Source of the DNA: an uncultured Latescibacterota bacterium
GTDB taxonomy: Bacteria; Latescibacterota; UBA2968
Assembly: GCA_951812755.1 (NCBI GenBank)
Contig: OX638329.1
Span: forward strand, 977,339-1,041,338
DNA: 64,000 bases
Direction: 5' to 3'
The translations under genes were made by a program, and so were the position numbers. The notes under the pieces are model-generated. The model ran no database searches and was not told where the DNA came from. It was given only the letters and a program-made list of their open reading frames with translations. Every line of letters starts with the position of its first letter. Positions within the stretch are counted from its first letter, which is position 1. Shown in pieces: positions 37,101 through 45,207 of this stretch.

Positions 37101-37374
37101 CGGCTTCGACTTCGGCAATGGCTTCCAATTGTTCGGTGCGGTCTTCGTCTCGCTCTAACGCGGCCAGTTCTTCCTTGAGCTGAATGAGATGTTTTTGAGC
37201 ATCATCAGTCGCTTCGGCAATGCGCGTGCGAAATTCTGCTGTTTTGCCTTTTAATGCCTCGTCGGATAAAGAGGCATACTCTTCGTAGTATTGGTTAATT
37301 TCATCCACGACCGGTTGCATCTTTTTGACATCCCGATCGTGTTTGCTACCGAAAATTTTTGTCAGGAAATTCAT
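34156..37374 (-). CDS. secA: preprotein translocase ATPase SecA
   Basis: 1072 residues from ATG 37374; a longer frame with 15 more codons lacks a good start. Walker [28 protein letters not shown], the preprotein cross-linking and helicase domains ([31 protein letters not shown]), and the C-terminal zinc/SEC-C motif [16 protein letters not shown] are all seen. It drives secretory proteins through SecYEG. Longer than E. coli SecA (901); extra residues lie in nucleotide-binding region 1-2 loops (acidic stretch at 330-450) and a Cys-containing insert [17 protein letters not shown] in the helicase region, both known in FCB SecA proteins. Overlaps nothing; 18 bases to the next gene. Confidence 0.97.
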   Translation of the reverse strand: MNFLTKIFGSKHDRDVKKMQPVVDEINQYYEEYASLSDEALKGKTAEFRTRIAEATDDAQKHLIQLKEELAALERDEDRTEQLEAIAEVEAEIKDIERDVLDEIHPEAFAVFKETCRRFKEREKSWDRAGDQIMWHEIPYDVQLIGATVLHQGKIAEMATGEGKTLAAGLALYLNGLLGRGVHLVTVNSYLAKRDAMWLGPVYLFLGLTVGVIQDRALGVEGFIMEEEGEDGYHMRVCDHKDACLMDIVYGTKDQFGFDYLYDNMAIRPEDLIQREHYFAIIDEVDSILIDEARTPLIISGPVSESTSHRYEEMRPLVEKLVRAQTRIVNNILKQAEEELEAGDEYEAGILLLQVQRGMPKNSRFMKRLQEEGIKRLVQRVEADYIRDKRTGELDEDLYFSIDEKSHIIDLTEKGRDEISRNPDDFVLPDLDEVLRDIEQNASLSDAEQDRAKEAAYQDYGEKNESIHSVRKLLQAYSLYEKDVQYMIDDGKVVIVDEFTGRPQPGRRFADGLHQALEAKEKVKVERDTQTVATITLQNYFRLYDRLAGMTGTAETEAEEFHQIYKLDVVSIPTHEPVRRIDSNDWIYRTKREKYNALIDEIEHLHEQNLPVLVGTISVETSELISRMLARKKIKHQVLNARQNVQEAQIIAQAGQPGAVTIATNMAGRGTDIKLGPGIVKAPEGHQCALIADPDNTQPLCPYIDEYGCRDEVPCGLTIIGTERHESRRIDRQLRGRSGRQGDPGSSRFFISLEDDLMRLFGSERIARVMDRLGAEEGEVIEHSWVTKSIETAQKRVEARNFEFRKQVLDYDDVMNQQREVIYDRRRHALEEEDISAMISEMIDETIDALFDIHIPPDAHPEDWNFDGLMNDLRNVFLQAPIIPDEDLPQLREAGLRDRVLRGVREAYDRRERVIGEDRMRQIERMIYLSVFDEKWKEHLREMDDLKEGIGLRGYGQKNPLIEYKREGYEMFVALLEDINRETLRLLFRISIEETPAQPRTQQPARLSLEHRDATGMGFAGMPEPGTDELTANSTEGDAPKKQPVRVEKKIGRNAPCPCGSGKKYKHCHGRV

Positions 37375-37402
37375 TGTGATTCGTCCTGTGAATAAAGAGG
37401 TG

Positions 37403-38137
37403 TCACATCCCCAATTCAATGCGCTCGGCTAAAAAAGGAGGAAGTCCCGCGGATAGAATTTTGGCCTGTGCTGCTGCCACATCGTAAGACACGCGGCGCA
37501 ATTGGAGGTTCCCTTTTTCTCGATCCCATACGACAAAAGCTGCCCGCGCATCGCCGTCGCGAGGTTGTCCCACGCTGCCGACATTTACGAGGTAGCGGTC
37601 ATCAGTGGATAACTGCACTTCTCCTTCGCTCAGCAGCACTGTTTTTTGAGATGCCGAGCATACAAATGCGCGGTGAGAATGACCGACAAAACACATCTCA
37701 AAGTCGGTTTGATCGAGCATTGACCAGCCATCTTCGGGGTCGAACAAATAGTGCCACAACTCGGGTTCAATTGGCGAAGCGTGGGCATAACAATAAGCAG
37801 ATTCATTTTGAAAGGGTTGGTAAGATCGCAATAGCGAGGCGTTTTCATCACTCAGCATCTGAGCAGTCCATTGTATTGCCGCCAGTGCCACGGGGTTAAA
37901 AAATCCTGGATCTTCCAGGCCCACAGCTGCCCAATCGTGATTGCCCGCCAGCACGAGGTCCGATACTTCGCGCACGCGTTCTATACACATATTGGGGTCT
38001 GCGCCGTATCCAACCATATCGCCCAAACAAATAATTCGATCTACCTGTGCTTCTGCAATTTTTTCCAGCACTGTTTGCAAGGCTTCGAGGTTTCCGTGTA
38101 CATCTGAAAAAATTGCAATGCGTCCAATATTATCCAT
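37403..38137 (-). CDS. metallophosphoesterase (YfcE/MJ0936-like)
   Basis: 244 residues from ATG 38137, which overlaps the nusB stop by eight bases; a start at 38152 would add five residues. Motifs [36 protein letters not shown] are the calcineurin-like metal-binding blocks. It probably hydrolyses phosphodiester or phosphomonoester substrates (Diadenosine-polyphosphatase-like relatives exist); exact substrate unknown. Translationally coupled to nusB. Confidence 0.9.
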   Translation of the reverse strand: MDNIGRIAIFSDVHGNLEALQTVLEKIAEAQVDRIICLGDMVGYGADPNMCIERVREVSDLVLAGNHDWAAVGLEDPGFFNPVALAAIQWTAQMLSDENASLLRSYQPFQNESAYCYAHASPIEPELWHYLFDPEDGWSMLDQTDFEMCFVGHSHRAFVCSASQKTVLLSEGEVQLSTDDRYLVNVGSVGQPRDGDARAAFVVWDREKGNLQLRRVSYDVAAAQAKILSAGLPPFLAERIELGM

Positions 38138-38552
38138 TGGGTTGTTCCGCATTCATCTTGGACAGGGTATCGAGAATACCATTGATAAAGTTAGAAGCAT
38201 TGGCTTCGCTAAATTGCTTGGCCAGTTCTATGGCTTCGTCAATAGAGACTTTGTAGGGAATATCTTCGAAATAGCGCATTTCCGCAAGTGCCATCCAGAG
38301 GACGATGCGATCTATGCGCGAAACCCGATCTAATGACCAATTTTCCAGCACGGGTTCAATAGATGCATCCAGTTCTTCGCGGTGTTCCCAGGCTGTTTGG
38401 GCCAGAGTTATCGCAAAATTCGAGGTGGATGCCGAAAGGCGCGCGCGGATGCACATGGTCTGCGCTGTTTGTTGTACCGGATCGCCCACACTTGCGGTCC
38501 AATAAAGTGCTTGCAGCGCAGCCTGACGCGCTTTGCGTCTCGATTTTATCAT
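38130..38552 (-). CDS. nusB: transcription antitermination factor NusB
   Basis: 140 residues, all-helical. Start ATG overlaps the ribH stop as ATGA and is preceded by GGGAGG. Recognisable blocks: [13 protein letters not shown] at the N-terminus, [21 protein letters not shown] and [20 protein letters not shown] at the C-terminus. NusB with NusE/S10 binds boxA for rRNA antitermination. The ribH-nusB order is common in bacteria. Confidence 0.95.
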   Translation of the reverse strand: MIKSRRKARQAALQALYWTASVGDPVQQTAQTMCIRARLSASTSNFAITLAQTAWEHREELDASIEPVLENWSLDRVSRIDRIVLWMALAEMRYFEDIPYKVSIDEAIELAKQFSEANASNFINGILDTLSKMNAEQPNG

Positions 38553-39022
38553 TTTGCCTCCCAGGCTGCGATAACCCCAATCATTTCAATTGCGCCCAGC
38601 GCGGCTTCCCAACCCTTATTGCCGGCTTTTGTACCCGCCCGCTCAATCGCCTGTTCAATGGTATCGGTTGTCAAAATGCCAAATATGGTGGGCACACCTG
38701 TTTCGCGACCGACAGATGCCACGCCTTTTGCGGCTTCATTGCATACGTAGTCAAAATGCGGTGTGCTGCCTCTGATTACTGCGCCCAGACAGATCAGCGC
38801 GTCATATCGACCGCTTTGCGCCATTTTTTGTGCTATTGTGGGAATTTCAAAACTTCCCGGTACCCACACCACGTCTATGGCATCTGTATCGCCACCGTGT
38901 CTCGCAATACAATCGAGCGCGCCGCCGAGCAATTCTTTGCTGATAAACGCATTGAATCGCCCTACTACAATGCCAAATCGTTTGCCTTCTGCCGATAGCT
39001 GACCTTCATAAACTTTGGGCAT
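38549..39022 (-). CDS. ribH: 6,7-dimethyl-8-ribityllumazine synthase
   Basis: 157 residues; condenses the ribitylaminouracil with dihydroxybutanone phosphate to form lumazine. Signature blocks: [45 protein letters not shown] (substrate and phosphate loops, catalytic His in the PHFDYV segment) and [14 protein letters not shown]. Its start overlaps ribBA by 17 bases. Full length. Confidence 0.97.
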   Translation of the reverse strand: MPKVYEGQLSAEGKRFGIVVGRFNAFISKELLGGALDCIARHGGDTDAIDVVWVPGSFEIPTIAQKMAQSGRYDALICLGAVIRGSTPHFDYVCNEAAKGVASVGRETGVPTIFGILTTDTIEQAIERAGTKAGNKGWEAALGAIEMIGVIAAWEAK

Positions 39023-40256
39023 CGCGATCTCCTTCTTCGCCTAATTGCAATTCGTCCTCTTTAAATAAATGCCCCATCTTCTCCTGCTTGGTTCGCATAT
39101 ATGTCAAATTCCACTTGTTGACTTGAATGGCGACGGGGATGCGGTCTATAATTTCTATCCCATACGCTTCCAATCCCACGCGTTTTGATGGGTTATTGGT
39201 GATGAGTACGACTTTTCTGATCCCCAAATCCGACAAAATTTGCGCGCCAATGCCGTAGTCTCGTTCGTCCATTTTAAACCCGAGTTTCAAGTTGGCTTCT
39301 ACAGTATCATATCCCTCTTCTTGCAGTTTGTACGCATGCAATTTTGCCCGCAGGCCAATACCTCGCCCTTCTTGCCGCATATACACGAGTGCCCCGCGTC
39401 CTTCTTTTTCGATCATTTCGAGTGCGGAGTGTAAGTTTTTTTCACAATCACATCGCAATGAGCCGAGTGAGTCACCCGTCAAGCACTCGGAATGCATCCT
39501 CACCATTACGGGCGCATCGTCGGCAAGGTCGCCTTTTACCAGTGCGACGTGCTCGCGTTCATCCACATCGCTTTCATACAGGTGCAACTGAAAGGTACCA
39601 AATCGCGTGGGCATATCCACTCGCTCGACACAGCGCACCAGTTTTTCGGAACGGCGGCGATAGGCAATCAGATCGTGAATTGTCGTCACTTTCAAGCCGA
39701 ATTGATCGGCAATTTCCAAAAGCTGTGGCAAGCGGGCCATGGTGCCATCTTCATTCAGAATTTCACACAGTACACCGGCGGGATACAGGCCGGCCAACCG
39801 CGCCAGATCTATTGCAGCTTCTGTGTGTCCCGCTCGTCGCAACACGCCGCCGGGCATTGCGCGCAGTGGAAAAATATGCCCTGGTCGGCCAAAACTTTCA
39901 GACCGAGATTTGGGATCTACAAATTGTCGAATTGTTTCCGCTCGATCTTGTGCGGAAATACCGGTCGTCACACCGTAGAGTGCGTCAATGCTCACCGTGA
40001 ATGGCGTGCCGTGAAGTGCTGTATTGGTATTGACCATCATGTCCAGGTCGAGTTCTTTGAGGCGGTCGGGTGTTGCGGGTAAGCAGACCAGTCCGCGTCC
40101 ATGGCGCGCCATAAAATTAATGGACTCAGATGTTACTTTTTCTGCCGCCATAATAAAATCGCCTTCATTTTCCCGGTCTTGGTCATCAACGACAATGACG
40201 ATTTTTCCCGCTCGAATATCTTCGAGGGCTTCTTCTATTGTTGCGATTTTGCCCAT
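39006..40256 (-). CDS. ribBA: bifunctional DHBP synthase / GTP cyclohydrolase II (RibBA)
   Basis: 416 residues from ATG 40256 (AGGGAGAT upstream). DHBP synthase half: [11 protein letters not shown] acidic motif, the HGRGLVCLP and [11 protein letters not shown] and GHTEAAIDL blocks. GTP cyclohydrolase II half: zinc ligands in [23 protein letters not shown], and [12 protein letters not shown]. Both halves keep their catalytic residues, so it supplies both branches of riboflavin synthesis from GTP and ribulose 5-phosphate. Between ribE and ribH. Confidence 0.97.
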   Translation of the reverse strand: MGKIATIEEALEDIRAGKIVIVVDDQDRENEGDFIMAAEKVTSESINFMARHGRGLVCLPATPDRLKELDLDMMVNTNTALHGTPFTVSIDALYGVTTGISAQDRAETIRQFVDPKSRSESFGRPGHIFPLRAMPGGVLRRAGHTEAAIDLARLAGLYPAGVLCEILNEDGTMARLPQLLEIADQFGLKVTTIHDLIAYRRRSEKLVRCVERVDMPTRFGTFQLHLYESDVDEREHVALVKGDLADDAPVMVRMHSECLTGDSLGSLRCDCEKNLHSALEMIEKEGRGALVYMRQEGRGIGLRAKLHAYKLQEEGYDTVEANLKLGFKMDERDYGIGAQILSDLGIRKVVLITNNPSKRVGLEAYGIEIIDRIPVAIQVNKWNLTYMRTKQEKMGHLFKEDELQLGEEGDRDAQSL

Positions 40257-40275
40257 ACATATCTCCCTGCGAATC

Positions 40276-40387
40276 AGCGGAACGGTGTACAACTGGCCGC
40301 CTCTTAGGCCAGTTCATCAACAGCCAGCAATCAGTCCCCACCTATCGTCATTGCGGCATGATTTAAGCCGCAATCCAGAGGTTTTGG
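40276..40387. repeat. REP families R2 and R1 between ribBA and ribE
   Basis: R2 at 40285-40317 (GTGTACAACTGGCCGCCTCT + TAGGCCAGTTCA) and R1 at 40347-40387 (GTCATTGCGGCATGATTTAA + GCCGCAATCCAGAGG). They separate ribE from ribBA by about 180 bases and could form strong hairpins in the polycistronic RNA. Confidence 0.7.
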
Positions 40388-40402
40388 GTGGTGGAGCGGG
40401 GT

Positions 40403-40442
40403 TCTATTCGTCTATTCGTCTATTCGTCTATTCGTCTATTCG
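40403..40442. repeat. 8-bp tandem microsatellite (TCTATTCG)5
   Basis: Five perfect units of TCTATTCG run from 40403 to 40442. The ribE stop codon (40436-40438) is inside the last unit, so slippage here could change the stop context by up to a frame-shifting number of bases. Confidence 0.95.
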
Positions 40443-41083
40443 TCCACGCTCATCATCGCCCGAATGCGATCTTCTGTGAGCTTATTTTTACCATCTCCCG
40501 ATTGCACCAACCGCTCCAGATAACGCGCGATCATATCCACTTCGATATTTACCCGGGCACCCGGATATTTTTCCGATAATGTCGTAACTTTTAGTGTGTG
40601 CGGAATTGCCGCGATCGAAAAGGTGCGGTCGGTTACTGAAACCACTGTCAGGCTGATTCCGTTGACGGTGACTGATCCTTTCTCGGCAATATAAGGGGCC
40701 AACTCAGACGGAACTTCAAATTCAAATATAATTTGGTCAGGAGATTCTGTTCGGCCTTTCACGCGGCCCACGCCATCGACGTGTGCGGCAACGAGATGGC
40801 CGTCGAGGCGGTCGCCGAGTTTTAATGACCGCTCCAGATTAACGCGGCTGCCCACGCGGCAATCACCCAATGTGGTTCTTTGCAGTGTTTCTGCTATGGA
40901 TTCGATCACAAATGTGTCGGCATCAAAATGTACGACGGTATGACACGCACCTTCGATGGCAATGCTGTCGCCTATTTTTACGCCATTGAGCACCTGCTTC
41001 GCTGCAATAGTCGTGCGCTGGTAACCCGCGCGCGATTCAATATGCCGAATCGTTCCCACTTCCTCTACAATGCCAGTAAACAT
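40436..41083 (-). CDS. ribE: riboflavin synthase alpha subunit
   Basis: 215 residues, two tandem lumazine-binding domains. First domain starts [12 protein letters not shown] and includes [12 protein letters not shown]; second contains [14 protein letters not shown] and ending in [11 protein letters not shown]. It dismutates lumazine to riboflavin. The start is 12 bases after the TIR gene stop. The stop lies in a tandem repeat. Canonical length. Confidence 0.97.
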   Translation of the reverse strand: MFTGIVEEVGTIRHIESRAGYQRTTIAAKQVLNGVKIGDSIAIEGACHTVVHFDADTFVIESIAETLQRTTLGDCRVGSRVNLERSLKLGDRLDGHLVAAHVDGVGRVKGRTESPDQIIFEFEVPSELAPYIAEKGSVTVNGISLTVVSVTDRTFSIAAIPHTLKVTTLSEKYPGARVNIEVDMIARYLERLVQSGDGKNKLTEDRIRAMMSVDE

Positions 41084-41095
41084 AAGTAATTAACC

Positions 41096-41704
41096 TTATT
41101 GAACGGGTGCGGGCTTGGGGTGCTGAGCCGTAAATCGTTCGATAAGTCCTGGTTGGGCCTTTAAGCGAGCGTATGTACGGGAATCGTACCGAATCCCATT
41201 AAAAATATCCTGTCCTCGTTTTTCTTCCCGCCGGATGAATGAGTCAATCTGACGAACAGCCCAATCTACAGCGTCTCCATCCTGTGGACTATGGAAGGCA
41301 GCGCGGTCGCGGATAGATTGCCAGACTGAGCGCAGGAGTCGCTCATCGTCTCTTGGGAGGAAAAGTAGCGGCAGCATAATGTTTTGTAGGACACCGCCAG
41401 CCCTGTGCAAATTCTCCTGCAATAGATCGGCCCAGGCGAGTTCCACTATTCCCCAGCCTCGCGGCTGATCCAGCATCGCATCGGTTATGAGGAACACAGT
41501 ATGACGACATTTCAACACGCCGTCACGGAGTGCCGCGAGTGAAGTGCGACCATAGGGGTAATCATGGCGATCAAGCCAAGGACTGATGTCTTCTTGGCGC
41601 AATGCCTCACACAAAGGATCTGCCAGCCATTCCATATCCTCGCGACAGTAGGACAGAAATACATGATGGGTACAAACAGGGAAGGACTGAAGTTGCCAGA
41701 ACAC
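41096..41704 (-). CDS. TIR-domain protein inside the rib operon
   Basis: 202 residues, GTG start at 41704 with AAAGGAA seven bases upstream. TIR fold: HHVFLSYCREDMEWLADPLC (box 1, residues 13-32), ISPWLDRHDYPYG (residues 40-52), HTVFLITDAML, and the alpha-C helix RGWGIVELAWADLL, in which Glu88 sits at the NADase catalytic-glutamate position (W..E spacing). The C-terminal 90 residues are helical, with an unusual tail ending in PAPVQ. TIR proteins cleave NAD+ in immunity or act as scaffolds. Transcribed after two small paralogues and before ribE. Confidence 0.85.
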   Translation of the reverse strand: MFWQLQSFPVCTHHVFLSYCREDMEWLADPLCEALRQEDISPWLDRHDYPYGRTSLAALRDGVLKCRHTVFLITDAMLDQPRGWGIVELAWADLLQENLHRAGGVLQNIMLPLLFLPRDDERLLRSVWQSIRDRAAFHSPQDGDAVDWAVRQIDSFIRREEKRGQDIFNGIRYDSRTYARLKAQPGLIERFTAQHPKPAPVQ

Positions 41705-41714
41705 GACAGTTCCT

Positions 41715-42038
41715 TTACGTTGGCAGTGCCGGCAACTCCGGCACTCGAACTACCAACGCACTTTGACCTGTAATGATACCGATCAAGCGCTCGCCAAGCT
41801 CTGTTGGGCACACAAAATTAGTGTGTTTAATTTCGACTATGTCACGTTGCGCTAGCTGCTCGCATGCCTGGATGATCTCTCCAAAACTGTAGCTCTCCAA
41901 ATCTACTTCAAGAGTTTGAAATGTTTGCCCGTAGCCCGGTCCGCGGCTGGGAGCTATTCGCGGAAAGGCGGCCAAGATTTCCCGATAAATGGGCGGGAGC
42001 GATTCGGCATAACTTTTCAATTGTTCATCGGTTGCCAT
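41715..42038 (-). CDS. 107-residue TIR-associated winged-helix-like protein, copy 2
   Basis: ATG 42038 with TAGGAGAT just upstream; the stop TAA leads into the TIR gene's ribosome-binding site. The sequence LPPIYREILAAFPRI, then EIIQACEQLAQRDIVEIKHT and TELGERLIGIITG suggests a winged-helix domain (helices then a beta wing ending in a short helix). It is about 75% similar to 42049-42372 by eye. A Leu/Pro tail (VRVPELPALPT) is shared. No family recognised. Its immediate linkage to the TIR gene suggests a regulator or specificity partner. Confidence 0.75.
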   Translation of the reverse strand: MATDEQLKSYAESLPPIYREILAAFPRIAPSRGPGYGQTFQTLEVDLESYSFGEIIQACEQLAQRDIVEIKHTNFVCPTELGERLIGIITGQSALVVRVPELPALPT

Positions 42039-42048
42039 TTTGCATCTC

Positions 42049-42372
42049 CTACGTTGGTAGCACAGGCAATTCCGGAACTTGAATTACCGGCGCGCTTTGA
42101 CCCGTAATGATACCGATCAGGCGCTCTCCAAGCTGTGTTGGATGCACAAATATTTTGTGTTTAACCTCTACGAGTTCGCGCTGCTCTAACTGCTCGCATG
42201 CCTGGACGATCTCTCCTAAGTTATAGCTTTTCAAATCTACTTCAAGAGTTTGAAAAGCGAGACCGTAACCCTGTTTGCGGCCGGGTTCCAGGCGCGGAAA
42301 GGCAGTCAAGATTTCCCGATAAATAGGCGGGAGCGATTTGGCATAACTTTTCAGTTGTTCATCGGTTGCCAT
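42049..42372 (-). CDS. 107-residue TIR-associated winged-helix-like protein, copy 1
   Basis: Same length and architecture as the next gene: LPPIYREILTAFPRLEPGRK, then EIVQACEQLEQRELVEVKHK and TQLGERLIGIITG. ATG 42372 is preceded by AGGGAG. Differences are mostly conservative and in the loop GRKQGYGLAFQTLEVDLKSY. It is separated from the ribD reductase by 31 bases. The tandem pair resulted from duplication; both look intact. Confidence 0.75.
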   Translation of the reverse strand: MATDEQLKSYAKSLPPIYREILTAFPRLEPGRKQGYGLAFQTLEVDLKSYNLGEIVQACEQLEQRELVEVKHKIFVHPTQLGERLIGIITGQSAPVIQVPELPVLPT

Positions 42373-42403
42373 TTTGCGTCTCCCTGATTTACGATATGAT
42401 CAA

Positions 42404-43087
42404 TCAGTGCGGTTTCGCAACGCGAGCAGTGAACAAAAAATCATCGCCGATGGATTCGACTTTTACATTTTCGAGTGCAATTGCATCGGTTATCGAAACA
42501 ATATCTAAGGATCCGATTGCGGGTATTCCAGCACCCAGTATTTTGGGCGCGACAAATGCGGCTATTCGATCTATCAGGCTCAGGCGCAATGCCGATGCAG
42601 CCACGCGACTGCCGCCTTCGATCAGGATGTGTCGCAATCCTATTTGAGCGGCTTTTTGCAAGACCGCCTTCAAATTAATTTGACCATTCAGCATTGGCAA
42701 CTGCCAGATCTGCGCGCCTTTTTTTTTACGTTCTTCTATTCGTTTTTTGCACACCTCTTTAGCGGTTGCTATAATCAGTGGTGCCCCGCCAAAAATCCTG
42801 GCGTTTAATCCGATTTTTAGCTGAGTATCCAGAACGATTTTTGTCGGGCTGCATCCATCGACATAGCGCACGGACAATTCCGGGTCATCCGTCATCACTG
42901 TGCCGCGTCCGACCAGAATCGCGTCGGCCTCTGCGCGAAGTTGATGCCCGCGCACCCGCGATGCTTTTGATGTGATCCACTTCGAGTCACCCGTGCAGGT
43001 GGCGATGTTGCCGTCTAATGTTTGCGCCAATTTTAAGGTGACAAAGGGCAATCCGGTTGACCGATATTTGGTTTCGAATTTGTTCAT
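42404..43087 (-). CDS. ribD: RibD-type 5-amino-6-(ribosylamino)uracil reductase domain
   Basis: 227 residues from ATG 43087; no strong ribosome-binding site. DHFR-like fold blocks: VTLKLAQTLDGNIATCTGD, DAILVGRGTVMTDDPELSVR (NADPH/substrate), and HILIEGGSRVAAS. It corresponds to the C-terminal reductase of bifunctional RibD; the N-terminal deaminase with its HAE and PCxxxG motifs is absent, so the deaminase must be encoded elsewhere or replaced. First gene of the leftward rib group. Confidence 0.88.
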   Translation of the reverse strand: MNKFETKYRSTGLPFVTLKLAQTLDGNIATCTGDSKWITSKASRVRGHQLRAEADAILVGRGTVMTDDPELSVRYVDGCSPTKIVLDTQLKIGLNARIFGGAPLIIATAKEVCKKRIEERKKKGAQIWQLPMLNGQINLKAVLQKAAQIGLRHILIEGGSRVAASALRLSLIDRIAAFVAPKILGAGIPAIGSLDIVSITDAIALENVKVESIGDDFLFTARVAKPH

Positions 43088-43185
43088 TATGTAGCGGTGA
43101 GACGTGAGACGAACGCCCAACCAGCCCCCAGTCCTCTCCAGCCTCTCGCCTTTTATCTGCGTTTATCTGCGTTCATCTGCGGATA
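43088..43185. repeat. simple repeats between ribD and the propeller gene
   Basis: GTGAGACGTGAGACG (43098-43112) resembles pieces at 47570-47577 and 58710-58722; TTTATCTGCGTTCATCTGCG (43161-43180, part of a longer repeated motif) resembles 49545-49560. The stretch must also hold the rib operon promoter, if any; none stands out. Confidence 0.5.
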
Positions 43186-45207
43186 CTATTTTACTTCAAA
43201 AACGGTTTTTCCAACACCCACGTTGCCCAGTGCATCTTCCGCTTTTACTACGAGTGTATAAGAGCCGGTTTTCAGATTTTGAATAGAAAAATTCAGTGTC
43301 TCTGTCGGCGAATCAAAAATCTGGTCAGTGGGAAAGACCACCTTCCAATCGTCGGAATTGAGCGAGTACGCTGCCTTGTGAATCGCAGTGGCGGCATCTT
43401 GAATTGTACCGGTTACGCTCACCTTTTTGTCGGTCTGCCTTATGTTGTGCAACTGCACAGTTGGTGCCGAATTATCAATTTCAAAGGGCGCACTGACCGC
43501 TTCGGCTGTTAATTCGATGGGGTTGTCCAATCGGTCTGATGCTATGACCTTGACTTCGACTGTGCCATCGGGAACAGCTTCGGTGTGCCAAAAATAATGT
43601 GAGGTCTTCAAATCGTCTTTTAATAGTCGCCAGTGCGATTCGCCAATACTTCTAAAATACAGGGTATAAATCAAGGTGTCGTCGTTGGCATCACCGGCAG
43701 TCCAATCAATTTTCCACACGCCTTTTTCCACAAACTCCGGGTTTTCACCTTCGTTGCCAGACTGGTCGGCCTCGGCTTTAACCCTCAATATTCTGGGATG
43801 AACATTGTCCTGCAAGCCCGCGAGTCTGATAGAACGCACCAGAGGTGTCGCATTTTCCGATCGCGTTTTCAAGACCAACCGATATTGCAAAAAGCGCCCC
43901 GGGCGACTGGTAATGGATTTTCCCGATGTGGTGATTGGCTCTGACCACGCGCTCCATGTATCATCGGGTTCTTCACTGTTGCCGGACCGCGTTTGAACAG
44001 CGACCGATGTTTCTGGCGGTGTTTCGCTTTGCCATGATACGCGCCCCCAATGCGATACCCGGTCAAAGTCATGGGGTTCAGAAGTGAGTAGTCCTTCTCT
44101 GGCAAATCCTTTTTCTATTCGATAAATTTCACCTGATCCACTGCATCCAATCCACAATGCGTCTTTGTGCGCGGCAACCATAACATAGGGATTTACATCT
44201 TTTAATTCTGCGAGCAAAGTGGCGTTGCCATCGGGCCAAACGCGATGTATGCGGCCGTGTTTTCCCGTGATCAATTTTACTGTTCCATTGGCATCTATTA
44301 CGGAATCCAACAACATCGGGTCGTCGGTGTTCCACAGTCGCATTGCCGATCCCGAAGGTCGGATCGCATACAGTGTTGCGCCGGATTGGTCTGACCTTTT
44401 TTCCTCTCTTCCATTTCCTTCTGTCCGACCGATTTGCGCCATTGCTGTCGCATAAATTGTGCCATTTGGCCCTATACTCAGCGAGTGAATCTCTTTTTCA
44501 CGGGCGTCGTAAAGCACGTCTGCACCACCCTGATTGTGTACCCGATAAATCAGGCCGCTGTTATCTGTGCCCGCATAAACCTCACCCTGAGCACCTATCG
44601 CGAGCGATACCACATTGGGGTCCTTGCTCGCGTAGAGCGCGACGACTTTGCCCTGTTTGTCAATTTTCAAAATGCGCCCGCGGTCACCACCTGTGCCCGC
44701 GTATAACCCACCGTCCGGACGCGCGATTAGTGCAAATACATGGCGATCACCTGTCTGACAAAATTCCGTGGGTTCTCGTCCCGGTTCTATGCGATAAATC
44801 AGCCCGCCCGGCGATGTGCCTGCGTAAATAGCACCATCTGTGCCAATGGCGAGGCTAAAAATGTGAACTTCGGAGGAATCAAATAACAATTCTACCCGAT
44901 CGCTATCGGGTTTGAGCATGTAAATTCGACCTTTGTTGCCGGTTCCGATGTACAGGGTTTGGTCCTTATCTACAGATAGTGCCCACACAAAGTCTTCACC
45001 TGTATCAGCTGCCATTTTATAAGCTGGCGCCAATGTAACCGTGCCTTCCCGCGTGAGCGACACGCCATCGGGTTCTCCTTTCAGGAAAGCCGTCTGTGAA
45101 TCTTCTCGCCAAATTTTGGGCGAGACCGCCTCGGCGATTGTCCCAAGGAAAACAAAAAGCAGCACATGTGCGATACCTGTCTTCAATATTTTATTGCTTC
45201 TGTTCAC
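43186..45207 (-). CDS. secreted beta-propeller protein with C-terminal Ig-like domains
   Basis: 673 residues. Signal peptide MNRSNKILKTGIAHVLLFVF. About seven blades with the recurring pattern LxIGTDGAIYAGTSPGGLIYRI over residues 65-350, then fibronectin/Ig-like regions with DNDTLIYTLYFR and a final SYTLVVKAEDALGNVG. Propeller of WD40/NHL/SMP-30-like type, common in uncultured FCB bacteria; likely ligand- or polymer-binding in the periplasm. It overlaps the S55 gene's end by 17 bases, so they are one operon. Confidence 0.85.
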   Translation of the reverse strand: MNRSNKILKTGIAHVLLFVFLGTIAEAVSPKIWREDSQTAFLKGEPDGVSLTREGTVTLAPAYKMAADTGEDFVWALSVDKDQTLYIGTGNKGRIYMLKPDSDRVELLFDSSEVHIFSLAIGTDGAIYAGTSPGGLIYRIEPGREPTEFCQTGDRHVFALIARPDGGLYAGTGGDRGRILKIDKQGKVVALYASKDPNVVSLAIGAQGEVYAGTDNSGLIYRVHNQGGADVLYDAREKEIHSLSIGPNGTIYATAMAQIGRTEGNGREEKRSDQSGATLYAIRPSGSAMRLWNTDDPMLLDSVIDANGTVKLITGKHGRIHRVWPDGNATLLAELKDVNPYVMVAAHKDALWIGCSGSGEIYRIEKGFAREGLLTSEPHDFDRVSHWGRVSWQSETPPETSVAVQTRSGNSEEPDDTWSAWSEPITTSGKSITSRPGRFLQYRLVLKTRSENATPLVRSIRLAGLQDNVHPRILRVKAEADQSGNEGENPEFVEKGVWKIDWTAGDANDDTLIYTLYFRSIGESHWRLLKDDLKTSHYFWHTEAVPDGTVEVKVIASDRLDNPIELTAEAVSAPFEIDNSAPTVQLHNIRQTDKKVSVTGTIQDAATAIHKAAYSLNSDDWKVVFPTDQIFDSPTETLNFSIQNLKTGSYTLVVKAEDALGNVGVGKTVFEVK

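Noticed and set aside
43088-43185. FMN riboswitch before the rib genes
   Set aside because: No AGGG...GGCGGT core; the stretch is made of simple repeats.
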